From positions 316,001 to 380,000 of the forward strand of contig JACVTC010000019.1 of assembly GCA_016946835.1 (NCBI GenBank): a stretch of DNA of 64,000 bases, read 5' to 3'. The translations under genes and the position numbers were made by a program. Numbering within the stretch: position 1 is the stretch's first letter; each line of letters begins with the position of its first letter. Positions 15,940 to 25,415 of the stretch are shown in pieces. The stretch is from Neocallimastix lanati (nom. inval.) (Eukaryota > Neocallimastigomycota > Neocallimastigomycetes > Neocallimastigales > Neocallimastigaceae). A model generated the notes under the pieces. That model ran no database searches. It saw nothing but the letters and a program-made list of their open reading frames with translations, and had not been told where the DNA came from.

Positions 15940-18528
15940 ATGGAATCTAAGGAAAACGATTTATTATTATTGACTACTTTACCTTTACAGTCATTAGCTG
16001 TCACCAATGAAGAAAGTGGTGAACTTGTTGAAAATGAAAATATTAACAATGGATTAGAGCTTCTTAAAAAAGGTCTAACAGAAGTTAATATAGAAGGTGA
16101 TGGTGGTAAAAACATTGTTAAATTTAAATTAAACAAAAAGAATGAAAAGAAGGAAGGTGAAGAAGACTCAAAAGAAGAAACCGGTGAATTACTTTGTTTA
16201 AAGGTAAAATATGATGTAGTACCAAAGGCTGGATTCTGTGGTCCTTTCGGCATTGAAGGTCCAAGAGGTCACCACTTTCATCATGGTTTTGGTCCTTGGG
16301 ATAAGAAAATGATGAAAAAGATGAAAAAACATGGTATCCCAATGGGAGCTCCATGGGCTGGTTTTGGTGGTCCACATAAAGGTCCTGGTGGACCTCCACC
16401 ACCAATGGGACCAGGTTGTCCACCACCACCAATGGGTAAGGGTCCGGGTTGTCATCCACCACCAATGGGTACGGGTCCAGGTTGCCCACCACCATTTGGT
16501 TGTCCACCAAAAAAAGGTCCTTGTGATAAGAAAAAAAAATGTAAGGGAAAATCTAAAGATAAAGATGACGGTTCTGAATCTGATAGTTCTAGCTCTTCTT
16601 CAAGCAGTTCTAGCAGTTCCAGTTCTAGCTCTAGCTCTAGTAGCTCCAGCAGTTCTAGCTCTAGTTCAAGTAGTTCTAGTTCCAGCAGTTCCAGTTCCAG
16701 CAGTTCTAGTTCAAGTAGTTCTAGTTCCAGTAGCTCTAGCTCTAGCTCAAGCAGTTCCAGCAGTTCTAGTTCAAGTAGTTCTAGTTCCAGTAACTCTAGC
16801 TCTAGCTCAAGCAGTTCTAGCTCTAGTTCAAGCAGTTCTAGCTCTAGCTCAAGCAGTTCTAGCTCTAGTTCAAGTAGTTCTAGCTCAAGTAGTTCTAGCT
16901 CTAGCTCAAGCAGTTCTAGCTCAAGTAGTTCTAGCTCTAGCTCAAGCAGTTCTAGCTCTAGTTCAAGTAGTTCTAGTTCCAGCAGTTCCAGTTCCAGCAG
17001 TTCTAGTTCAAGTAGTTCTAGTTCAAGTAGTTCTAGTTCCAGTAGTTCTAGTTCCAGCAGTTCTAGTTCAAGTAGTTCTAGTTCCAGCAGTTCTAGTTCC
17101 AGCAGTTCTAGTTCCAGCAGTTCTAGCTCTAGTAGTTCTAGTTCAAGTTCCAGTAGTTCAAGTAAATCTGGTAAAAGATTTGGCCATGGCTTCCCACGTG
17201 GTCGTCATCATCGCTGGCATGGTCCATACTTTGGTGGATTCGGCCATGGTCCAATGGGTCCAATGGGATTATGGTCTCACCATGGCCACCACTCCAAGCA
17301 TCATGGAATGATGGGATATCCACCACCACCACCACCATTCGGTGGATTTGGTCATGGTCCAATGGGCCCAATGGGATTATGGACACATGGTCATCATGGA
17401 ATGGGATGTCCACCACCACCACCATTCGGTGGATTTGGTCATGGTCCAATGGGCCCAATGGGATTATGGCCACACCATCATCATGGTCATCATGGTCACC
17501 ATGGTCACCATGATCATGGTCATCACCATGGAATGATGGGATGTCCACCACCACCATTTGGTGGATTCGGTCATGGTCCAATGGGCCCAATGGGATTATG
17601 GCCACATGGTCATCATGGTCATCACCATGGAATGATGGGATGTCTACCACCACCATTCGGTGGTTTTGGATTCTGGCCACATCATAAGCGTCATGGTTGT
17701 CATGGTAAGAAGAAGCATCATGGTCCAATGGGATTCGGAATGGGTCCACTGGGATTCGGTATGGGTCCACTGGGATTCGGTATGGGTCCAATGGGATTCG
17801 GAATGGGTCCAATGGGATTCGGTATGAGTGGTCCACATCCACCATTCGGTGAGAAGGACAAGAAGAAGGACAAGAAGAAGGACAAAAAGAAGGACAAGAA
17901 GAAGGATAAGAAGAAAGACAAGAAGAAGGATAAGAAGAAGGACAAGAAGAAGGACAAGAAGAAGGACAAGAAGAAGGATAAGAAGAAGGATAAGAAGAAG
18001 GACAAGAAGAAGGATAAGAAGGATAAGAAGGATAAGAAGGATAAGAAGGATAAGAAGGATAAGAAGGATAAGAAGGATAAGAAGAAGGATAAGAAGAAGG
18101 ACAAAAAAGACAAAAAGGATAAGAAAGACAAAAAGGATAAGAAGAAGGACAAAAAAGACAAAAAGGATAAGAAAGACAAAAAGGATAAGAAGAAGGACAA
18201 AAAAGACAAAAAAGATAAGAAAGACAAAAAGGATAAGAAAGACAAAAAGGATAAGAAAGACAAAAAAGATAAGAAAGACAAAAAGGATAAGAAAGAAAAA
18301 AAAGACAAGAAGGACAAAAAAGATAAAAAGGATAAGAAGGACAAAAAGGACAAAAAGGACGAGAAGGACGAGAAGGATAAAAAAGATAAGAAGGATGAAG
18401 GATGTACTGATTGTGCATGCGAAATATATGATGAAAATGTAAAAGAAGGCGCTACTAATACTGTTGCTACCGATACTGAACCTGCTTCTTCTTCTTTAAA
18501 GCCAGATAATAATGAATTTAAATTATAA
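15940..18528 (+). CDS. 862-residue low-complexity protein with Gly/Pro/His, poly-Ser and Lys/Asp blocks
   Basis: I do not recognise this protein. Residues 1-95 are ordinary sequence without a signal peptide. Residues about 96-207 are Gly/Pro-rich with PPPPMG and CPPP units. Residues 216-408 are serine except Asn285. Residues about 410-637 are Gly/Pro/His-rich, with GGFGHGPMGPMGLW repeated four times, HHGHH clusters and FGMGP repeats. Residues 638-820 are Lys/Asp repeats (KKD then KD-K), and the tail is CTDCAC plus an acidic end. The Ser codons mix AGY and TCN in a regular AGY-TCN alternation, so the tract is not a single-codon slippage product. Codon use and GC are far above the surroundings, and the frame stays open for 2.6 kb, so it is a real gene. 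His and Cys clusters suggest metal binding, and the charged tail suggests binding to nucleic acid or to an anionic surface; both are guesses. Long antisense frames are artefacts of the repeats. Confidence 0.88.
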   Translation: MESKENDLLLLTTLPLQSLAVTNEESGELVENENINNGLELLKKGLTEVNIEGDGGKNIVKFKLNKKNEKKEGEEDSKEETGELLCLKVKYDVVPKAGFCGPFGIEGPRGHHFHHGFGPWDKKMMKKMKKHGIPMGAPWAGFGGPHKGPGGPPPPMGPGCPPPPMGKGPGCHPPPMGTGPGCPPPFGCPPKKGPCDKKKKCKGKSKDKDDGSESDSSSSSSSSSSSSSSSSSSSSSSSSSSSSSSSSSSSSSSSSSSSSSSSSSSSSSSSSSSSSSSSSSSSSSNSSSSSSSSSSSSSSSSSSSSSSSSSSSSSSSSSSSSSSSSSSSSSSSSSSSSSSSSSSSSSSSSSSSSSSSSSSSSSSSSSSSSSSSSSSSSSSSSSSSSSSSSSSSSSSSSSSSSSSSSSSSKSGKRFGHGFPRGRHHRWHGPYFGGFGHGPMGPMGLWSHHGHHSKHHGMMGYPPPPPPFGGFGHGPMGPMGLWTHGHHGMGCPPPPPFGGFGHGPMGPMGLWPHHHHGHHGHHGHHDHGHHHGMMGCPPPPFGGFGHGPMGPMGLWPHGHHGHHHGMMGCLPPPFGGFGFWPHHKRHGCHGKKKHHGPMGFGMGPLGFGMGPLGFGMGPMGFGMGPMGFGMSGPHPPFGEKDKKKDKKKDKKKDKKKDKKKDKKKDKKKDKKKDKKKDKKKDKKKDKKKDKKKDKKDKKDKKDKKDKKDKKDKKDKKKDKKKDKKDKKDKKDKKDKKKDKKDKKDKKDKKDKKKDKKDKKDKKDKKDKKDKKDKKDKKDKKDKKDKKEKKDKKDKKDKKDKKDKKDKKDEKDEKDKKDKKDEGCTDCACEIYDENVKEGATNTVATDTEPASSSLKPDNNEFKL

Positions 18529-18891
18529 ATTTAGAAATTAAAAAAATAGTATATATTGAATATATACAATTGGACAAGAAAAAAAATAATCCAAAATTAA
18601 AAATATTATATATATTATACAAAAATATATATATATTTTTGTATAATGAAAAAAAAATAAAAAATAAAAAATAAAAAATAAAAAAAAAAAAAAAAAAGAA
18701 AATTCAATTTAAAAAAAAAAATATTATTAATAATATAAATAAAATGTTTATTTAAATAAATTATATTATTATTAATTAATTTAAATAATCGAAGAAATTA
18801 AAGAAAAAAAATTATAAAATTTCATTAAAGAAGATAAAATAAGGAAGTATAAATTGGAAAGTAATACAAAATTTATAATTTTAAATGTGAG

Positions 18892-18933
<42 letters not shown>

Positions 18934-19185
18934 AATTACATAAATTCAATTTTTGAAGCAATTATTGAATAAATAAATAAATAAGTAAATAAATAAAATT
19001 GAAAATAGTTAATTAAAAAGTGTCAAACATTATTCTTATATGTGTGTAGTATGATTGTGTGGTTTATGAATATATTTAATATTTTTATAAAAACTGTTGT
19101 TATTTGTTCATAAATGGATAAATAAATATATATATTAATAATTCATTTAACTAATCGTAAAATGTTTGAAAGAAATTTATTTTTC

Positions 19186-19231
<46 letters not shown>

Positions 19232-19254
19232 TTTATTTTATTTTATTTTATTTT
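18529..19254. other. AT-rich DNA downstream of the low-complexity gene
   Basis: Presumed 3' UTR and spacer. A short AT-rich inverted repeat (ATATATATTATACAAAAATA facing TTTTGTATAAT, near 18604-18648) could be a 3' end structure. Poly(A) at 18898-18929 and a T run of about 40 at 19189-19229 lie just before the first LINE fragment. Confidence 0.5.
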
Positions 19255-19918
19255 TATAATACTACTATTGCTATTAGAATGGGTAAAGTTTCAGAAGATT
19301 GTCCCAAGTCTTGCCCCTGTTGTGGCGAAGATAAACAATCTTTTGAACATTGGATTTTTAAATGCGATACTCTTGCAATAAAGAGGAAGATTTTGATGAT
19401 AATATCAATTTTTACGTGCTGTGTCTCCTTCTTGGCGGAAATGCAGTATTTGAAATCTTTAAGATCTGCTCGGGGGAAAGAAGGCGATATATTAATAATA
19501 TTTTTCAATCACCTTCGAACGAGTCTTCTTTCCCGATTTCATATTTTGTGGGGCTTGCGGAATTCCTTACTAACGTTATGCCTATTGTGATTGGTGATTT
19601 TTACACCATGATCGATTTGTATAGTGTTAGACCTACCGTTGTCAAGAGCGTCGACGTCGTAACGATAAGGCAAAGAAGAAATTCTGATACAGATTCGAAT
19701 GATAATTTTCATCCACATGGAGTTATCTTCGATGAATGGGAAGAGTTAGAGACCTTTTCGTCCTCGAATCTCATAACGTAGTTTTTTAATATTAATATAA
19801 AAAAAAAAAAAAAAAATTTCATGTATTTAAACTTCAAGTATTTTTTAAAAAAAAAAAAAAAAAATATTATTAAATAAAGTTTATTCCTAGTCTGAAAAAA
19901 AAAAAAAAAAAAAAAAAA
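19255..19918 (+). mobile_element. Family A LINE 3' end, copy A1
   Basis: One open frame switches once. The first part holds the CCHC motif CPCCGEDKQSFEHWIFKC (about 19312-19365). After a frameshift near 19370 the C-terminal domain continues to the stop at 19779-19781 (GLAEFLTNVMPIV, KSVDVVTIRQRRNS, FDEWEELE). The 3' UTR contains TTTCATGTATTT and AATAAAGTTTATTCCTAGTCT, then a poly(A) tail (about 19894-19917). CCHC motifs of this spacing follow the RT in many LINEs. The copy is 5'-truncated, as is usual for target-primed reverse transcription. Upstream is a long T run. Confidence 0.85.
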
Positions 19919-20642
19919 AGAAAGATACTCTTGCATCTTTTAGATGGAATTCTTTTAATTTCATCGATGATCTCTATGTTTTATTCCTTAGGAAGATTAG
20001 AGCGTTTAATCCTCTTTCTTCCTATGACTCTATTTCTAATTTTGAAGATTATATCCATCATTATATATACTTGTTCCTTCATGGTGGGACTTTAGTTTTA
20101 AATGAGCTACATTTCGATAGTGGGGAACAGAGACAATTAAATGAACTACTTTTCAAAGGTTCATCTGAGTCACCTGTTCCAAAAATTGTGGGCTTGGCGG
20201 AATTCTTAACAAGTGCAATACCTATCATAAGTAGTTCGTTTGAGCTATTATTTGATAGGTATTGCAAAATACCAAACTTATCCAAGAGCGTCGACGTCGT
20301 ACTGATAAGGCATAATGATAATACAGGATCAGCATCTATTTCTACGAAGGATGAATCTTGCCCTAGTAGTTCAATAAATGATGAATCCGGGGAGAGTTTA
20401 GTGGACACCACACTATCTATTTTAAGGATGTTACTTCTAAATTTTATTTCTTTTTTATTTGATAGGAAGGGTAAAATTCCCGCATAGTACAACTTGCCGA
20501 AATACATAGTATTTTCGAGCTTTTTTATTTTTTATTTTTTATTTTTTAATTTTTTATTTTTAATTTCTAATGTACTTTTCACCTACATGTATTTTTTAAA
20601 ATAAAATTTAATAAAGTTTTTGGAAGTGTATTCTCTTCCCTG

Positions 20643-20682
<40 letters not shown>
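19919..20682 (+). mobile_element. Family B LINE 3' end, copy B1
   Basis: Starts abruptly after a poly(A) tract with GATACTCTTGCATC. It is open in one frame to 20487: DTLASFRWNSF, FLHGGTLVLNELH, GLAEFLTSAIPI, LLFDRYCKI and KSVDVVLIRH, with a Ser-rich end. It is clearly homologous to the C-terminal domain of families A and C but diverged. The 3' UTR ends AATAAAGTTTTTGGAAGTG...CCCTGTCT followed by about 36 A. An antisense frame of 142 codons is a shadow. Confidence 0.85.
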
Positions 20683-21240
20683 AAATGCGATACTCTTGCC
20701 ATAAAGAGGAAGATTTTGATGATAATATCAATTTTTACGTGCTGTGTCTCCTTCTTGGCGGAAATGCAGTATTTGAAATCTTTAAGATCTGCTCGGGGGA
20801 AAGAAGGCGATATATTAATAATATTTTTCAATCACCTTCGAACGAGTCTTCTTTCCCGATTTCATATTTTGTGGGGCTTGCGGAATTCCTTACTAACGTT
20901 ATGCCTATTGTGATTGGTGATTTTTACACCATGATCGATTTGTATAGTGTTAGACCTACCGTTGTCAAGAGCGTCGACGTCGTAACGATAAGGCAAAGAA
21001 GAAATTCTGATACAGATTCGAATGATAATTTTCATCCACATGGAGTTATCTTCGATGAATGGGAAGAGTTAGAGGCCTTTTCGTCCTCGAATCTCATAAC
21101 GTAGTTTTTTAATATTAATATAAAAAAAAAAAAAAAAAATTTCATGTATTTAAACTTCATGTATTTTTTAAAAAAAAAAAAAAAAAAAAATATTATTAAA
21201 TAAAGTTTATTCCTAGTCTAAAAAAAAAAAAAAAAAAAAA
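20683..21240 (+). mobile_element. Family A LINE 3' end, copy A2
   Basis: Nearly identical to A1 from TTAAATGCGATACTC onward, with scattered single-base differences, e.g. one in the first 20 bases and GAGACC changed to GAGGCC. It is cut off just before the last Cys of the CCHC motif. The frame of the C-terminal domain is 20685-21104. It ends in the same 3' UTR and a poly(A) of about 21. It is the second copy of a tandem duplication, not an independent insertion. Confidence 0.88.
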
Positions 21241-21991
21241 AGATACTCTTGCATCTTTTAGATGGAATTCTTTTAATTTCATCGATGATCTCTATGTTTT
21301 ATTCCTTAGGAAGATTAGAGCGTTTAATCCTCTTTCTTCCTATGACTCTATTTCTAATTTTGAAGATTATATCCATCATTATATATACTTGTTCCTTCAT
21401 GGTAGGACTTTAGTTTTAAATGAGCTACATTTCGATAGTGGGGAACAGAGACAATTAAATGAACTACTTTTCAAAGGTTCATCTGAGTCACCTGTTCCAA
21501 AAATTGTGGGCTTGGCGGAATTCTTAACAAGTGCAATACCTATCATAAGTAGTTCGTTTGAGCTATTATTTGATAGGTATTGCAAAATACCAAACTTATC
21601 CAAGAGCATCGACGTCGTACTGATAAGGCATAATGATAATACAGGATCAGCATCTATTTCTACGAAGGATGAATCTTGCCCTAGTAGTTCAATAAATGAT
21701 GAATCCGGGGAGAGTTTAGTGGACACCACACTATCTATTTTAAAGATGTTACTTCAAGGTTTTATTTCTTTTTTTATTTGTTAGGAAGGGAAAAATTCCC
21801 GCATAGTACAACTTGCCGAAATACATAGTATTTTTGAGCTTTTTTATTTTTTTTATTTTTTAAATTTTTTTTATTTTTAATTTCAAATGTACTTTTCACC
21901 TACATGTATTTTTTAAAATAAAATTTAATAAAGTTTTGGAAGTGTATTCTCTTCCCTGTCTATAAAAAAAAAAAAAAAAAAAAAAAAAAAT
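21241..21991 (+). mobile_element. Family B LINE 3' end, copy B2
   Basis: Second copy of B1 with very few changes (for example KSVDVV reads KSIDVV, and the end of the frame differs after LKMLL). It ends with the same 3' UTR, here CCCTGTCTATAAAAA. Together with A2 it forms the second 1.32 kb unit. Confidence 0.88.
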
Positions 21992-23263
21992 AATAATAAT
22001 ACTGTTACTTCTAATTTAGTCTATTTAGTTAATAATATTCCAAAATCTAGAAAATATACATGGACGAAAGAAAGTAGAACTCTTAAACGTAAACTAAAGA
22101 AAAGAGGTAATAATGATAATAAAATCAAGGATTTTTATTGGAAAAGAAATATGAAAATCAATTCTATTAAAGCTGAGTTTTATGACAAAAACAGATTCGA
22201 GGAAACATCAAATTTTATAAAACTTTGTTATGAATATCCTGATCTTTTATATGGTTTCTATTGGCTATTGAGAGCACGAAGCGGATATAGATTAGATGCT
22301 AGAATTGATAAAGCTGCAAAAATAATAGATCCAATGTGTCCTAATTTTTGTCCCTGTTGTAAAAGTAATAAACAATGGATAAGGCATTGGGTAATTGATT
22401 GTCCATTTATCAATCATATTTGTAGTAAAGTTAATGATAAAATTTTATTTTTATATAATGCTTTTAACCGTGACAACCTAACAAATGATATTGCTAATAG
22501 TAATAATGATAATAGCAACAGTAATAATAGTAATAGTAATAATAGTAATAGTAATAATAGTAATAGTAATAATAGTAATAGTAATAATAATAATAGTAAT
22601 AATAGTAATAGTAATAATAGTTATAGTAATATTAGTAATAGTATTATTAGTAATGTTAGTAATAGTATTGAAAATAATGTGTATGTTGATTCTAGTGTGT
22701 GTGAAAAAGTGTTTAATTTCCTTCTTGGAGGCAGAAGTATTAATTACAGTACAAGGGAATGGAAGGATCTATTTAAGTGCCAGATGAAATCAGGTGCTTA
22801 TTCTGATACTCCATTCTTGGTGGTTACTGCGGCTCTTCTTCAATCGATTATACCTATTGCTATTGGCCAGCAATGGTCTTTGTTCAATAGGTTCAAATCG
22901 AATCGTACAACTACTACCAAGAGCGTCAATGCTGAAGAAACAGTAAGATAGGCCAGCAGGGCTAGCGCAACCAATGAAGATCATAATTTCGTATCTAAAA
23001 ATTATGATTAACATTATGAAGTCAAAAATTAATTATTATACTTCAGTATAATAATGTCCTTGTGAAGTCTTACAGATATTAATCAAATGAAACTAGAATG
23101 TTTTATACCATTATTTTATTTTATTTTATTTTATTTTTATTTTTATTTTTATTTTGTGTTTTTTTTTTTTTTGTTTTGTTTATTTTTTTTTATCTTTTTT
23201 TTCTTTTTATTCCATGTATTCTTTTTTTCAAATATTTAATTAATTAAGATGAAATAAGTTTGC

Positions 23264-23316
<53 letters not shown>
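21992..23316 (+). mobile_element. Family C LINE 3' end, copy C1 (best preserved)
   Basis: An uninterrupted frame of about 319 codons runs from 21992 to the TAG at 22949-22951. It starts in the post-RT region (KYTWTKESRTLKRKLKKRG), continues through FYWLLRARSGYRLDARIDKAAK and the CCHC motif CPCCKSNKQWIRHWVIDC (near 22350-22403), then a Ser/Asn linker made of AATAGT repeats, and the C-terminal domain (FLLGGRSINYSTREW, ALLQSIIPIAIGQQWSLFNRFKS, KSVNAEETVR). The TAG replaces the CAA or CAG present in the other C copies, so the original frame ran about 20 codons further (ASRASATNEDHNF). The 3' UTR has a GAAGTC-flanked hairpin (23032-23055), T-rich tracts and a poly(A) tail of about 43 (23271-23313). 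Confidence 0.88.
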
Positions 23317-23317
<1 letters not shown>

Positions 23318-23640
23318 ATAATTAGTAACCATTTTATAAAGACTATAATTGTGGTTGGCGTAATCTCAAGAAGATTTCTAAGTCTATATATTAAGCTTCT
23401 ACTCTTCATCTTGTTAAATCTAATTCTGGTCAAGATCTATTTGATCCCAATGATCAACTTAAACTGAACATTACAAGGATTTAGAGTCTGATTCTACTGG
23501 TTATAGCTTAAACCAAGACTATTGGACAAATGTTTTCCACAATAATCCTCGTAATCCAAATATCTGGAATATAAATGATCCTATTTCTCTCTCTGATATA
23601 AGAAATACAGTACTTTCTATGAAGCGTAACTTTTATTTTT
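23317..23640 (+). mobile_element. LINE fragment: region just before the RT domain
   Basis: Starts right after the C1 poly(A). With a few frame changes it reads KDYNCGWRNLKKISKS, SGQDLFDPNDQLKLN and DYWTNVFHNNPRNPN, then WNINDPISLSDIRNTVLSMKRN. A segment of the type NxPISLxDI...MK is what precedes RT motif 1 (KAPGPDG) in LINEs. The RT itself is absent; AT-rich sequence follows. The minus-strand frame 23236-23433 is a shadow. Confidence 0.7.
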
Positions 23641-23754
23641 TTTACTTTTTTTATTTTTATTTTATTATATATATATTAAAAAAGTTATCTATTTTTATTA
23701 TTATTATTATTTTTTATTTTTTACTTCTTTTATTTTTTATTTTTTTAGTATTTT

Positions 23755-23965
23755 AAGAAGTATTATCCATTTCTTCGAAATAGATAATACTTCTTCATAT
23801 ACAGCAACTATATCTGTTTTGTTGCGAGGCCTTCGAAGATTCGATATTCAGAATAAAGATTTCATTCTTATCTTTATTCATGATCTTCAATCATGGTCTA
23901 GTAGTAAACTTTGGGAATTTCTTAGTATTTCGCCAAAAGTTGAATTTCGTCCAGTTGAATTTCGC
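23755..23965 (+). mobile_element. LINE fragment: N-terminal region, with a 19-bp inverted repeat
   Basis: Translates as SVLLRGLRRFDIQNKDF followed by ILIFIHDLQSWSSSKLWEF. The same region is found at 38.16 kb and on the minus strand near 7230, each time ahead of endonuclease sequence, which places it in the N-terminal part of the LINE ORF. Its first 41 bases (23755-23795) form an inverted repeat with 19-base arms, one mismatch and a TTC loop. Confidence 0.6.
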
Positions 23966-25401
23966 CAAATTCTTGGTGGCTTATAATCTTACGTCATAAA
24001 ATATCACCACAATTATTATTCACGCCATATTGTGAATATATGACTTTTTAAAAATTGTAGAAAAAAAACACAATATTATGATACAATTAGATATACGCCC
24101 CACATAAGATTACGTGTTTGAAAATTTTTGAGAATTGTAATTTATTTATTTAATTAATTAATTATTATTCATTAAAATTTTAATATTAAGTGGCTTAAAA
24201 TTAAAAATATTTAAGCCATACAACAAAATACAAATTTTTGTAATAAAAATTTTCGAAATGCACACTCCAAATATGACATATTCTATAAATTAATAAAAAT
24301 AATAAATATGCCACAAATGAAAATAAGCCATAAAACATCAATCCAAAAAAGACAGATTTAGAAATACAAAAGTTTCGAAATGCGACTCTCCCAATTTATT
24401 GAATAATTAAATGAATAAAAATTAAATAAATAAATAAAAATTAAATATTATATTGTAATTAAAAATAAAATTTTTTGGTAAAAAATTTTTAAAATTAATT
24501 AAATAATTAAATAAAAAAAAAAAAAATAATAATAAAATAAGTAAATAATATTTTATTTTTTATAAATATTTTATACATGTTAAATTCAAAATTAATTATG
24601 TAATAAATTATACATAATTAATGAACTTTTTGGGTATGAAACCGAGCATAATTTTCAAGATCGTTATTAAAAATAATTTTTATTTAATTCTATTAATATC
24701 ATTTTATATGTTTTTTATTAATACTATTTTATATTATTAAATTATATTATTAAATTAATCTAAATTATTACCTTTATATTTTATTTATAATATTGATATT
24801 GATAAAAATGATAAAGTAATAATATTAAAGTTTATTATGTTTTATAAAAGAAATAAATTATATTCTAAAATAAAAATTTTATTAAGTAAATATATTTAAA
24901 TAAGAAGTAATATTTATTTTAGAAATAATTATTTCTTTATTTTAGTTAAAAGCCAAAAATTTTTAATATTTTTAATATTGTTATAATAAATAAATAAATA
25001 AATAAATTATAAATAATAAAATATTAAGATGTTAGGAAGTAATTGTAAATCCGAGATTAGTTATTAATACTTAATAATAAACATTTATTATAAAACCCAT
25101 TTTTACCTTCTAAAATAAGGTTATTTTTTTTTTTTTTTTATATAAAGTAATTAAACATTGAAATATTTTTGGTAAATAAAAAACTACTGAATAAAAAATA
25201 ATTTATTCAAAGTACTAAAAATATATTTTCGTAATTTTATTATTTTATAAATATTACATTAAACAGAAAAAAATAATTTTTATTAATATTTTATTAATAT
25301 TTAAAATAAAATCATTATTATTATAAAATTATTATCTAAGCAATTATATAAAAAAAATAATAATGAGATCCACTTTTTGTAATATAGATTTCATGAGATA
25401 A
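23966..25401. other. AT-rich spacer with possible degenerate inverted-repeat elements
   Basis: No gene seen. At 24192-24219 GGCTTAAA and TTTAAGCC form an 8-bp stem. TTTCGAAATGC occurs twice (about 24252 and 24374). TTCACGCCATATTGTGAAT near 24018 resembles, in reverse complement, the terminal repeat of the element near 45.0 kb. These could be remains of one or two small inverted-repeat transposons, but I cannot fix ends or target-site duplications. Confidence 0.4.
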
Positions 25402-25415
25402 ATCCTATATAATAA
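25402..25415. repeat. Left target-site duplication of the SINE (14 bp)
   Basis: ATCCTATATAATAA, identical to 25845-25858, flanking the SINE. Perfect identity indicates a fairly recent insertion by target-primed reverse transcription. Confidence 0.9.

Noticed and set aside
17138-18418. Long antisense frame (Pro/Ser/Tyr/Cys-rich) and other alternative frames across the low-complexity gene
   Set aside because: They arise because the Lys/Asp and Gly/Pro/His repeats contain no stop in the other frames. The plus-strand frame alone has ordinary sequence at both ends.
23236-23433. Minus-strand frame with poly-Phe
   Set aside because: Shadow of the plus-strand LINE pre-RT fragment and its preceding poly(A).
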